Part shown: positions 10,985-21,442 of the stretch, in pieces
Layout of the letters: the number at the start of each line of letters is the position of its first letter
Numbering within the stretch: the first letter of the stretch is position 1
DNA from: Schistocephalus solidus
Lineage: Eukaryota; Platyhelminthes; Cestoda; Diphyllobothriidea; Diphyllobothriidae
NCBI GenBank assembly: GCA_017591395.1
Contig: WEDG01005259.1
Coordinates: 1 to 64,000 of the forward strand
Direction of reading: 5' to 3'
Length of the DNA stretch: 64,000 bases
Translations under genes and position numbers: made by a program
The notes under the pieces: model-generated
What the model saw: only the letters and a program-made list of their open reading frames with translations
The model's database searches: none
Told to the model about the DNA's origin: nothing

Positions 10985-12480
10985 GGCAACATGCTCCCTA
11001 CGTGTATTTTATTGACATCAAATCAGCTTTTTATTTTGCTAACTTTAACAAGGAGCTGGCGAAAAACCACACATTTGTGGAGGTTCTACCCACTAGTATT
11101 ATCTCCCAAGTCCATTCCCTGCTATATGATCCCCATGCAGCTGCTCCATATTCCACGCTGAATTCGTAAACCCTTCAACTTAATAATGTAACTCACCGAA
11201 ATTGTTACCATCAATGGATCAAGGTAGAATTATTTGATGACCGGAAGCCCTCTTGGTGACCATTCAGATTGCCGAAGAACACAAAAAAACACCTTGCCTT
11301 GGGGATATACCTCCTCAACAAGTATGGCGTCGTTATCAACCCTTCAAAATTTGTACCTGGTGCGCCTTTCCTTGATTTTTTTGGTCATCATGTTGACTCA
11401 GACGGTTTAAAACCTTTCCCACCAAAGTCGAAGCCATTCGAGATTTCCTTCCACTAACTTCGAAGCGTAAGTTGGAACTCTTCCTTGGCATGGTCAACTT
11501 TTGCCGGTGTTTCCAACCGAACTGTACCGACCTTATGCTATCAATCATACGCATGCTTTCTTGTCCCAAGGGCCACCTTGAGCTAACTGGTGACGAACTG
11601 ACTGCTTTGAGAGCATAAAGGCTTCCCTTGCGGAGGCTACCTTGCGCAGACCTTCCTCTCCTGAAGCTCTGCTGTCCCTCATGAGTAATGGTTTGACTGT
11701 TGCCGTAGGATCAGTCCTCCAGCAACACCTTACTGAGTCTACACGACTTTTGGCTTTCTTCTATAAGGAATTTTTGCCTTCCCAACGAGATATAGTACCT
11801 TTGAACGTGAACTTCTTGCCATTTATTTGGCCGTGAAACATTTACGACACTACCTTGAAGGACGTGACTTTACCATTTTCCCGGATCAAAAGCCATTTAC
11901 ATTCGCCATAAGATCATATTCTGGCATATGCAACCCAAGAGAAATCGCTTATTTCGGCTACACTTTCAAATTCACCACGGTCATCCGCCACATTGATGGC
12001 ACAAACAATGAGGTGGCTGACATGCTTTTCAGACCTTCCCTCTCGGCGTTTCATATCTCACACGAGATTGAACTTGACGCAATGGTGGCTGAGCAACGGT
12101 GTTTTGGTTGACCTGGCAACGAGTCTGTTAGTGTTCTCCATTTCGAAGACGTCTCATTGACCATTGGTACCGGCACAAACCTTTGTGATCTCTGGCTCCT
12201 TTTCATCGCCCATTCAGGCCCGCCTCGATGCGTTGAGCTGCTTTCCAAAGTATTTATGGGCACTCTAACCCTGGGATTCAAGCCTCACAAAAGCTCCTCG
12301 CGGAAAGGTTCTCTGGCACGGCCTGAAGTAGGATGTTAGAGCATGGATGCAGTTGTTTCTTTGCTATCAGCGAAACCAGGTGCAACGCCACAAAAACGTC
12401 CTACCAGGCAAATTCCCCATCCCAGAAGAATGGTTTAGCTATGCGCATCTCGATGTCATAGGCCCCTTTTGCGGCAGGCT
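10985..12480 (+). pseudogene. Ty3/gypsy LTR retrotransposon remnant (gag, RT tail, RNase H, integrase start)
   Basis: In order on the plus strand: a gag-like piece (SAFYFANFNKELAKNHTFVE, about 11,025; VHSLLYDPHAAAPYSTLN, about 11,110-11,160); the RT connection FGHHVDSDGLKPFPPK (about 11,385-11,430); RNase H pieces (RYSTFERELLAIYLAVKHLR across a frame change near 11,800; FPDQKPFTFAIRS near 11,880; IRHIDGTNNEVADMLFRPS near 11,985-12,030); then an integrase HHCC-like region in shifting frames (NPGIQASQKLLAERF near 12,275). The type is CsRn1/Boudicca-like, as is common in flatworms. Gag is fused almost directly to the RT tail, so protease and most of RT are deleted. No LTRs were found. Confidence 0.8.
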
Positions 12481-14559
12481 AAGTTCATAGGGGAGGCCCT
12501 GGCCCGTTTCCATAGATGGAGATAAGAAATGGGACGCCAATTAGGAGGATAGTTTATTCTTTGCAGAACTATCACAGAAGGGTTTGGAGGAAGTTGGCTG
12601 CTGGAAGAGGGCACATCCAGTTGCCGCGTCTGTTACATCCCAAGTCAGTGAGACCCTGCAGTAGTCATGGGGCATCCAGCGAAGTCAGGTTTGAGTCAGC
12701 CTTTAAGATGCTTAGACGGTGTGGACAGCCACTAATGCGCACGTACACATAGATGCGAGAGTTTTAAGCGTTTAACATGCGCATGGTGTACGGTCACTTA
12801 AAGTGCTCCCTTCCCAGACAGGAGTTAAGGTGAAAAATCAGAATGGAGGAAAAAAAAGTAAAATTGAGGGAATAAGGTACATGTGAACGGTAGTTTTGTG
12901 GGCAGAGTGGGCGGCTGTATTTGGCAGGAAGAAACCAGGTTGAGAGGGCGGCTGGAGAAAGCCGGTGGTTGGGATTTTAATGTACATATCAACGGCAAAT
13001 CCGTATGCCATGTCTGTATTTGTTGGGTTTGAGTGAAGAAATAACACTGGGAGTAGAAGTAAGTTAACAGATATTTGGAAGGCGGTCCGGGTGCTGACTG
13101 TGATGGAGGGGCTGCTCAAGTGGATCTGAAAAGGAACTATAACCAGAATTCGATTAACCGAGAGTGGTTGAGGACCTCATCTCACTTTACGATAGGTGTC
13201 CGTAACTAAATTTTCCATATCATGGTCATATTAAATGACACAGGATAAATTCAGTTGAAGTCATGAGAGAATACTTGTGATAAAAGAGGTCGACCACGTC
13301 TAGTAGTGGCGTGTTCGAACACGTTGCAGTCACAAATTTTGCGGCAAGCAGTGGTTGTACTAGGAGCGCTACAATTATCAGGCCAAATCCCTGTTTTAAG
13401 TAAAAAGCACAAGACACCAGAATGAGGGCTTTCTTGTACACAGAACCTTGAGTTCTGCCTTAGGCAGCAATGGCCATTGGCGAAGCCGAGGCTAGTATTG
13501 ACTGCGTCCAGCCATGCCTGAGAGAGAATGACACAGTGGTGGCAGCTGCTTAAATAGGGCAAGAGCAAGTCAAGTGTTGTCCAATGGGTGTGTGCTGCAT
13601 TACCCGAGTGGTGCCATGTCTAGTGGCCCATGCTGCGTCGCCCGACGAACAGATGTTCAAGTGGTACATGCGCTTCCGAAACTATCAGGACGCACGTGCC
13701 TGTGGGAGTGGAAGTCGGTCTGCGTTTCAGGGCTTCGGAAAGCGCTCGCGGCAAATTTGCATGAACTTCAGCCTATGAGCCTTGCGCAAGGACGACGGCA
13801 TGGGTGGCATTGTTGGGCGTCGGCTACAACTCTTCCCAGACACTGAGCAAATGAGAGGTCAACAACGTGACCAAGGATGAAATGAATGAGTAAATCCAGC
13901 GCGCATGCAGGCTTGAGAGCGTGCCGATGTCGGCAGGAGGTGCTCGAATCCAACGCAAGGTAGATGCTGCTACCTGTATAGAGGTGTTGTTGGGGCATCT
14001 GTCAGCGAGTGTGCTGGCATGGTCTCATCAATTGGTGCCGGTGACTTGACACGTTGGTATGAGTGGGAATGTCGTGCGTGACCCAGGGCATCTCAGTGAA
14101 GGTTGAGCTAGACAAATCCATCAATGAAAAATTTAACTGTCATCTGCACTTGAAGATTGGATAGAGTGCTGCGTCTGTCTTACGCAGTGGATTTTAATCG
14201 AATTGGGCACATAAGTGAGCTGTCGACGTTGGAGATCGTGAGGAAGATGCCAGTAATCACCACATCGATTGAAATCAGTCTGAAATTTGCTCATCTCTTA
14301 GCGTTTTGTTATTACGATCATTAATCGGTGCTCGAAGTTACGCCATGACGCAAGAAACTGAAATATGACCTATGAGAAACCTTCCGATCTAAGATAAGTC
14401 ACATTTGAATAATATTTGAAGTTTTTACTCGCGCTTATCAAAACACTTTTGCTACATTAGTGTCTTAGCTTCGTTGTCACTTAACATTCCAACCCTCATA
14501 TACTTCCATCAAATTAAATCAGACTACAACGATTGAAACAAATGTACTATCGATAAAAT
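12481..14559. other. No recognised gene; relatively GC-rich part near 13.5-14.1 kb
   Basis: Several frames of 60-105 codons occur on both strands (for example 12,838-13,119 minus and 13,251-13,568 minus), but they overlap one another and carry no motif I know. The part around 13,570-14,060 is richer in G and C than its surroundings and could be a fragment of a different repeat or a non-coding sequence. Confidence 0.4.
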
Positions 14560-15790
14560 TGACCTCTCTGCCATCTCTCGTATGCAGCAGTTAGTAGAGA
14601 AAGACGAATCTCTCTTTTTGATTCTCGATTCTCTGTAAGATACAAATCCATTTACAAATAATCTCACGAATTTTCCACGAATAAAGTCTATCACAACTTT
14701 TGGTTTTCTCCGTAGTTGCCAATATATCTAAACGTAGAAATAGTACAATTTTCCGCGATTTCCCACAAGCTTTAAACCCAACGCCAACCATCTAGCAAAC
14801 GATACACTCCTATGGCCTTAAAATCCAAATAGCTTCAATCAAAAGACTAAACTAAAAAAGTCACAAAAGACCAGTATTAGTAACATTCTTTACCCAAACC
14901 GAGGCTGAAAGTTTACTAATTAATCCTGCATTAAACAAAATTTTTCGAACCCTTAGATCCTTCCTAGGTCCAGACTTAATACCAATGCAACACAGACAAC
15001 TCCAGAATAAAACAACAGAACAGACAAGAAATAATCAACATAGCATTCCTTTAGTCGAGCATGAAACGTATTCTTCTACCTCTGACACCCAAGACAAACA
15101 ACGCACAACTGCAAACGCAGTTAGAAATGGAGGTCATTAGCAGCCAAAAATTAAAACCGCAATACATTAGCAGCACCTTGGAACAGCATGAAAACAGAGA
15201 CGCTGGGCCCAGTCTAATTAACCTGCTAGATACAAGTATAATTATTACAGTGACACCAATAATGACTTCAGCGACACCGTGAAACGAGCAATCACTGACA
15301 CAAAAATATCACCACTCAAACTATCCAAACTCCAACACATCCCTGTCAAGCCCTACAGACTCAGAAAGACGTGAATGTAGTTTTCCTATTCCAAAAGCAT
15401 TATGACGCAGGCCTTCGCAACCAAAAGCCCTATTTACATGGAGCAAATCATTAGGTATTACCCCGAATCCTCAGTTACAAAGCATATCAAAAAATACATG
15501 TCTTTACATTACCACCAAGGCAACTCAACCTCTATGGCATCGCAATAAGGTGAAACATTATAGTTTTCTAACTAACATGGGATCTCATGACCATCTAACC
15601 AACTAACTAGGTCCCCAACCGTTAGCAAGATAAATCTCTTTTAGAAATAATAACCAAATAATCAATCCACCTCCGCAACTTAGATCGAACCCCTACATCC
15701 AAATCCAACCGTACCCGTCAACATTCTTCCCAACAATCATTAAATTCCCCTTCTTAGCCTACAAAACATGCAAAACATCTTAGGGAATTG
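14560..15790 (+). pseudogene. Possible group II-C ORF1 region
   Basis: AT-rich, Thr/Asn/Ser/Gln-rich coding-like sequence (for example ETYSSTSDTQDKQRTTANAV near 15,065-15,125) lies directly upstream of a II-C endonuclease on the same strand. The position is that of ORF1 in a LINE. No nucleic-acid-binding motif can be confirmed and stops are frequent, so the call is positional. Confidence 0.35.
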
Positions 15791-17050
15791 TTTTTTACAC
15801 CGCGGTCTACCATCTCCATATCCAATGTCCTTAGCATAGCTCTTATCAAGGCAAGATCGCTAGTTCATAAAATGTTGCAAGTCTAGCTTTTAAAGAAATT
15901 CATAACTCGGATATTCTTTGCATCACTGAAACGTGGGCATATAAAATTATATCTAATGAATCACTATTTATCGTAAACCACACTATTTATAGTCAGAATT
16001 TCCCAAAAAAACGAGGTGTAGGATATTTGATATACATCAAAAATCCAATTGAATAAAGTGTTCGTGATGTTCCAAATGAATATTTCACTGGAGACGCTTG
16101 TTTTGCCATGACACAATCTCAGAACCCCAAAAATATATTAATAGGATGTCATTAATCTCCTTCAAATGAAGTTATGATGATACTGGCCTTCACCAGTTAA
16201 TGGACAATGTATCAAACGTTAACAATGAATCTAACATAAGTATATGTAATATATAAACCATGTGGAAATTAACTGGATCGAGCACTCAGCCCCAACCAAC
16301 CCTCTTTCATTGTATTTCAAAAGTGGACTCCAAATCCGATAAATCCACCCGAGGAAACAACATACTTGACATTATTCTCACCGACTATATTTTGCCTATA
16401 TATACGCATTATGACGGCATACAGTTTGATAGTGATCATTAAACAATAACAACCTTGTTCCAACTAAACATACAAGCAGCAAACGATACTAACATCAGTC
16501 ACATAAATCCTCAAACTTGATTAAAACTCAACGAACAGCTAGATCAGATCACTAGACTGGAGCCCATGCCTTCTAAAAATATCCCCCTACAGAAGCAATT
16601 AACCTTCTATACTGTACCCTAAAACGAAGAAGAGGTACCCTAGTAGAAGAAGGCTTCCCGCGTAAAAAGCAGAAAATACCAATTTTTCTCTCGAAGCGAA
16701 TTAAATACTAAAAAACAAATACACGACCCCATGTTAGTTACCCATCCACACTGTGACGAATAAAAGAAATCCGTGACTTAGCTATCGAAATGGAATTATA
16801 ACAGCTGATAGCTGCAGAACACCGCGCACTTGAATCCCCAAGAAAAACAGCCCAAATGTTTCAAACGAAAATATAAAATCACCCAAAATCAGGGCCTGCA
16901 ATTACGATCACGGACTTAGGACGAATAAAAACCAATGACAACCAACTAGGGAATCTATTCAACAAGCACATCTCCGCGAATTATACAGTAGCAGATGAAC
17001 CTATGCCAACATTAAATTTATAGTTGCCTTCTGCATAGAAAGTTAAAGAG
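15791..17050 (+). pseudogene. Group II-C LINE endonuclease domain and linker
   Basis: Joining neighbouring frames, the plus strand reads ILCITETWAYKIISNE (about 15,915-15,960), RGVGYLIYIKNP (about 16,010-16,050) and GNNILDIILTDYILP...FDSDH (about 16,350-16,440). These are the ITETW, GG-YI, ILDLILT and SDH positions of an AP-type LINE endonuclease. A linker and an RT start with DNQLGNLFNKHISANY (about 16,940-16,985) follow, then the match ends. Many stops are present. Confidence 0.65.
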
Positions 17051-17344
17051 CTTAAACTGGCTACTAGGTAAATTACATTAAATTTATCGAAAAGAGTTAC
17101 CGTGGCTTCTGATTGACGAAAGAGGAGGTTCATGCATGTAAACGTTGTCTCCAGAGAAAGCTATATGAATTTCTCGAAATAATTCAATGCAAAATGCTTT
17201 ACCGTCTCAGTACTGCCTTGGCGTTTAGTTCGGCCGCCATGACGGTCTCTGATTCCATGAAATTATTCGATAAATGTTTTCCACACAATCTCATCAAGGC
17301 AGGTACCATGATAAGGGTTTCGGCAAATGGCCTCGGTATATTTC

Positions 17345-17482
17345 AAAATAAGAATTCAGAATTTATTTTTTAGAATTTAGATTTTATATTTGGTTGGCAC
17401 CGGCAAGGCACTGTCAAAGCAAACATTAGTAACGAAATAAAGTTATGACAATGTGTGCAGATAAAATTTACAAATACATAAC
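17345..17482 (-). repeat. LINE-type 3' end with ATTCTAA tail, copy 2
   Basis: The stretch is closely similar to 9,405-9,530. On the minus strand it ends in degenerate ATTCTAAA units. The parent element is not present in the window, so only the terminal 120-140 bases are known. Confidence 0.6.
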
Positions 17483-18490
17483 TTGTCCTGCTATGTCAAC
17501 AGAAGTTTGACCTATCACTGACGACGGCACATAAAGGGGCTTCCTATAAAAGACCGCTTGCTTGTCGAACCAGCCCAACAGAATTTGAAATATATCGGTG
17601 GTCCAAGCATGGCCTTCCAAGCATGGGTCTATCCCATCATCAATTTCTCAACATAATATTCACAAGTCTGTTCATATTTCCACTAATCTCAATGCACCGG
17701 TTAATTCTTCTCCTCGGATGTCCAGTTCAATCAGCCCCTCCACTCAAACTTCTCCTTCTTTCCCCACGGCCGAATAATGAAATTTCCGGTGCTTTCAGTC
17801 CACTTGTAATATCCGAAACCCTTTCTTAAGCATTCATACCATCTTTCCAGTCTAAAGCACTAAGACTGACAGCTCCCCCTCTTAAACACAGTTCTCCAGG
17901 CCTCTCCGTGAAATTTCCCGAGCCATATCGCATAAATAGCGTACTTCAAATACAAAATCCGCAATCATCTAAATTTAAAAACAACTTATTTAACCCTTCA
18001 CAAACTAGCTCGTCCCATAACCCCACGGGTCACCTTATATTCCCAATTGTATCACCTAAGGTAGGTTGTCCGAAGGAGTAAATCCAACCCAGAACGAAAA
18101 GCAAGGTAGCGCAGTTCTAAGTTATCGCATAATGCCTTCTCCAAAACTAAACAAGCCTATTCAACAGGCAAATAACCCTTACAACGTTAACTAATATACA
18201 AGACCCGACTTTCCACCACTTAATTCTTAAAGCTGCTAGCCCTCTCCTTCCAGCATCTATATTCCATCTAACTTCCCACCATTCCGTTTTAACTACCAAC
18301 AGGCATATTCCGGTCTTAACCCCTATGATGGTTCGATACTAGGAAGTTTTATTCCTACACCTTTTACATATCCCTCGCAGCCTTTTGCTACTGACGATCC
18401 TTATACCAATATTACTGGGGCAGTTGGCAATTACCCTCCAAACCACAATACCTTCCAACTTAATTAGCCAACTCCAATTTTTTATAAATA
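17483..18490 (+). pseudogene. Probable group II-A 5' region with ORF1 remnant
   Basis: The sequence lies upstream of a II-A endonuclease. It contains a Ser/Pro/Thr-rich reading (NSSPRMSSSISPSTQTSPSF, about 17,705-17,760), reminiscent of the Ser/Pro-rich ORF1 part of II-B at 40,400-40,600 minus. Frames are broken and no domain is certain. The left boundary is not defined. Confidence 0.4.
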
Positions 18491-19443
18491 ACGGTAACCC
18501 TTGTTTGGATACTCGAACTACGCTAGATGTCATAGTACTTAATGATAGATCTGTTTTAATTAAGATGGTTTAACTGAGCACCATTGCTTTCGAGTTACTG
18601 CCTGATGTTTTATGTGTAACGGAATCTTGGACCAATCCCTTACTTTCCGACTCTTTGCTTGTCATAGACCAGTATGATATCTACCGTTAAGACCGCACTA
18701 TACAGCGTGGTGGTGGTTGTCTTCTCTATATTAAATCTTAATTTAAGCACTTCCCGTTCGATCTAGATGTTACGTCATTCTCTGGTAATTACTGCTTCGC
18801 ATCCATTATCCTGTCGCCCCAAAAAAAACGATTCTCGGATGCATTTGCAACCCGCCTTATTCATAATCCGATGATGATGCAAAACATTGTGAAATTTTTA
18901 AATTGGTTTCGGAGTCCAATTTTAACATTAAATTAATCGATGGGAATTTTATTTTTCCTGAAATCGACTGGTTTTTAAACGTTTGTCCACCCAAATTTCA
19001 GCCTTTCCTAAATACCATTAATTTTTCTTATTGGTCCGAGCTTGTCCGTTCTGCAACGAGAGACAAGCATATTTTAGACCTATTTTCACAAACAACATTG
19101 TTCTCTTCTTCATTGATTTTAAGCAGGGCCTCTCCAAAAGTGACCATACATTAATTCACTATTGCTTACCGATTGTCTCATAGAAAAAGGCTAGCGCCAT
19201 TCGTACCTATCATGCTTTCGATTTCACAAATATGAAATTAATAAATAACGTTTTGAACTTATTGGGCTGGCAGAATCTTTCCTCCATAAACCGTGCAGGA
19301 AGTCTTTTTGACTTCATGTCAGTCGTTTAAAATACCATCATGAAATTTGCGTCAACCAAAATTGTCAAGTGTACACTTCGAAATCCACCGTTCCTCACTT
19401 TCTTATGCCAAGACTAAAGACATTTAGGAAGCAGTAAAAAGAC
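18491..19443 (+). pseudogene. Group II-A LINE ORF2, endonuclease domain (left half of a split element)
   Basis: Broken frames give the endonuclease from its N-terminus: LPDVLCVTESWTNPLLSDSL (about 18,600-18,660), GGGCLLYIKS (about 18,710-18,740), DVTSFSGNYCFASIILSP, then the frame 18,903-19,154 with FPEIDW, RDKHILDL. It closely follows 2,487-3,214 but has more stops. The match ends at about 19,443 inside the linker. The next expected bases occur at 26,211, so the element is split by 6.8 kb of foreign sequence. Confidence 0.82.
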
Positions 19444-20040
19444 GGCGCGTCGTTTGAAATTGCTTTCGAATTTCAGCTCCTTTGAGTTTACGAAGTTTTA
19501 AACTCTACCTCAGTGTAGAAGACACGTTGATTTGGAACAACTCTTGAGTAGATTGTCAAGTCTCTAAATTTGGGAGTTATTCGCTTGAACTTGACGATTC
19601 TGTGGATATCCAAATATTCCTTCACTGAGGATTATTACACATCCCGGACGTTATCAATACGAGAAATACAAGCTTCATCGTTCACCTTCCTCCAGAATTC
19701 ACGTCAGTGGTGTGCTGCTGTAATCTGCTCTCAATCGAGGAAGGGAAAGTCTCAAAAAGGCTGAGTCATTGCATGCTTCTTGAAGTCTGACTGCTGAATA
19801 TTATTGCACCCTAGTCCATTTATTTAAGAAGATTTATAAATTAAGTGCATTCGCAAAGAATGGAAAGTGGTATAGAAAACATAGACACTCAGGATTCATC
19901 TGCGCGGTGAAAAAAATGGTTCCACGGTCGGGGGTCGAACCCTTGCCGAAAAAGCATGTGGCGATGCACCTAACCGCTTAGCCACATTCACACGGAAAAT
20001 TGAAAAAAGAAATTGTATCAAAACAGAAAAAGATGGCACA
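19444..20040 (+). mobile_element. Group I-A LINE, 5' UTR
   Basis: The stretch begins with GGCGCGTCGTTTGAAATTG, shared with the minus-strand fragment 2,165-2,258, which supports this as the true 5' end. It precedes ORF1. It includes an antisense tRNA-like sequence (19,917-19,995). LINE 5' UTRs normally hold the internal promoter; no promoter motif is otherwise evident. Confidence 0.6.
19917..19995 (-). repeat. tRNA-like sequence with A and B boxes, antisense in the I-A 5' UTR
   Basis: On the minus strand an A box TGGCTAAGCGG (19,984-19,974) is followed about 33 bases later by a B box GGTTCGACCCC (19,941-19,931), and seven T residues follow just downstream (about 19,917-19,910), as at Pol III termination. 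T-stem pairing is incomplete, so a functional tRNA is unlikely. It resembles the tRNA-derived head of a SINE. Confidence 0.65.
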
Positions 20041-21190
20041 GACAGATATTCAGTTACTAATTCTCCTCCTGTCACGCGGGCAAAAAGCTTGATAACACTA
20101 ATGAATGTAACCTATGAGGACGAAAAGTGCGTGGGGTGTGTAAGTCTCCTACAGAAATTCTTATTGTTGGAGAATGAGATAAATAACTTGAAACAAGAAA
20201 TGGCCGATCTAAAAGAGAAGGTTCATTGTTCACTCAGAAAAAAACACCCGTAACAACCAGTATTCCAACAAAAGAAATTACCTTTGCAAACATAACCTCC
20301 TCCAGAATACCTAATGTAGAGCTAAATGACATTGTGTCTACAGAGCTCAGTAAATCAGTAGACATTTCCTTTCATTGAAAGGGAGATCAAACCAGCTCAT
20401 GCACCTTAATACTATCATCCAGCTCAGACAGAAGCCATAATGCTTAAGATGCACAAACATATGCGACATCATTGCTTGATGATACAAAAAAGGGCGACGT
20501 TGAAACGCTCGTCGAATTTGAAGAACCGAAGACGAAGGGCTCAAAGCCGAAAAAGGCCAAGAAGATTTTACAAAAAATTAGTTTTAACTCCGAATATAGC
20601 TCATTCTTATCGATAGATGCTCTGGTTGAACCCTCTGCTGTTGACACAGGAGAAAGTGCAGAAAAAATTGGCAAAGTTCCTAAAAGGGGTTCGCTATTAA
20701 CTTTAGAAATCGTTGCTCGTACTGACACAAATTACATCGTCGACCAAAGTACAATTCTTCCGGTTAGTGCTGCCCTATCAATGAATCAGAGCTCCAAGTC
20801 ACTAAACAGACATTTCGACCAAAAACGCAATCAGTTATTAAAAGGGCTCCCGAGTCAACTTCTCTGATTGCAAAGGATAGGATAGAACATCACCTCGGTC
20901 TGTTCTGAGCATACTCAAATTCAATTCTTTAAGATGGTGAATGCGTTACCGTGCACAAAGCATTCCGTTTAGGGAAAGCGGGTTTTTCACATTAACTTTC
21001 ATCACCGAGGCTTCTTAAATCATTCTTGAAAACGATTTTCAGGCTTCACGCCTCCTAGAACGGAGAATGGCTCTCCGTAACTCACACAGGGATGTGTTTT
21101 TTCAGCCGGATTACGAACCAACGGAAAGGCACAAAATGAGGATGCTTAGAACAGAACTGAAAAGTTGAACAGAACAAGGGGAAAATGGCT
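20041..21190 (+). pseudogene. Group I-A LINE ORF1 (RNA-binding protein), broken
   Basis: Domain order is visible despite stops: a C-x2-C motif (CVGC, 20,128-20,139), then a heptad-like stretch LLLENEINNLKQEMADLKEK (coiled coil, about 20,160-20,225), a charged open stretch at 20,472-20,867 (131 codons, Lys-rich near EEPKTKGSKPKKAKK), and a C-terminal motif HRDVFFQPDYEPTERHKM (about 21,085-21,140). The same C-terminal motif ends ORF1 in I-B, I-C and the 9.1-kb fossil. The coiled coil plus basic core suggests a trimeric nucleic-acid chaperone like other LINE ORF1 proteins; that is inference. Confidence 0.65.
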
Positions 21191-21442
21191 CCAAATAAAG
21201 GACGGGGAGATAAAAGTGAAGAAGAGGTATTTCTTGTGGTTGACCCCGTACATCATAAAGGTGGGTCGTCACATAGACAGGAGACACTAAATACGAAGTA
21301 CCCAACCGTACAGAGCTCGAGTAATAAAAGGAACGCTCTCCAGAACTCAGAGGACGACCACTTATCAGAACTCAGTATGGGTGGGATGGATACCAGTTCA
21401 TATCGGTAAGCACTGACAGACTCTAGCATTCAAACGCACGAA
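21191..21442 (+). other. ORF1-ORF2 junction of I-A
   Basis: The frame 21,185-21,409 (KGRGDKSEEEVFLVV, then Ser/Thr-rich) bridges ORF1 and ORF2. A similar 110-base piece recurs out of place at 25,562-25,675. It could be the ORF1 C-terminus read in another frame or an intergenic spacer. Confidence 0.4.

Noticed and set aside
12838..13119. 93-codon minus-strand frame
   Set aside because: Low-information Ser/Pro/Phe-rich translation with no start context or motif; the antisense is purine-rich, which lowers stop frequency.
13574..13846. 90-codon plus-strand frame with CPS-type Cys/Trp-rich sequence
   Set aside because: Overlapping frames on both strands in a GC-rich stretch; no domain, no splice pattern, probably a composition effect.
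19917..19995. A functional tRNA gene on the minus strand
   Set aside because: A and B boxes and a T run are present, but the T stem pairs poorly and no seven-pair acceptor stem can be drawn, so it is listed only as tRNA-like.
20444..20728. Minus-strand 94-codon frame opposite I-A ORF1
   Set aside because: It lies fully antisense to the ORF1 frame 20,472-20,867 and has no known motif; it is a shadow.
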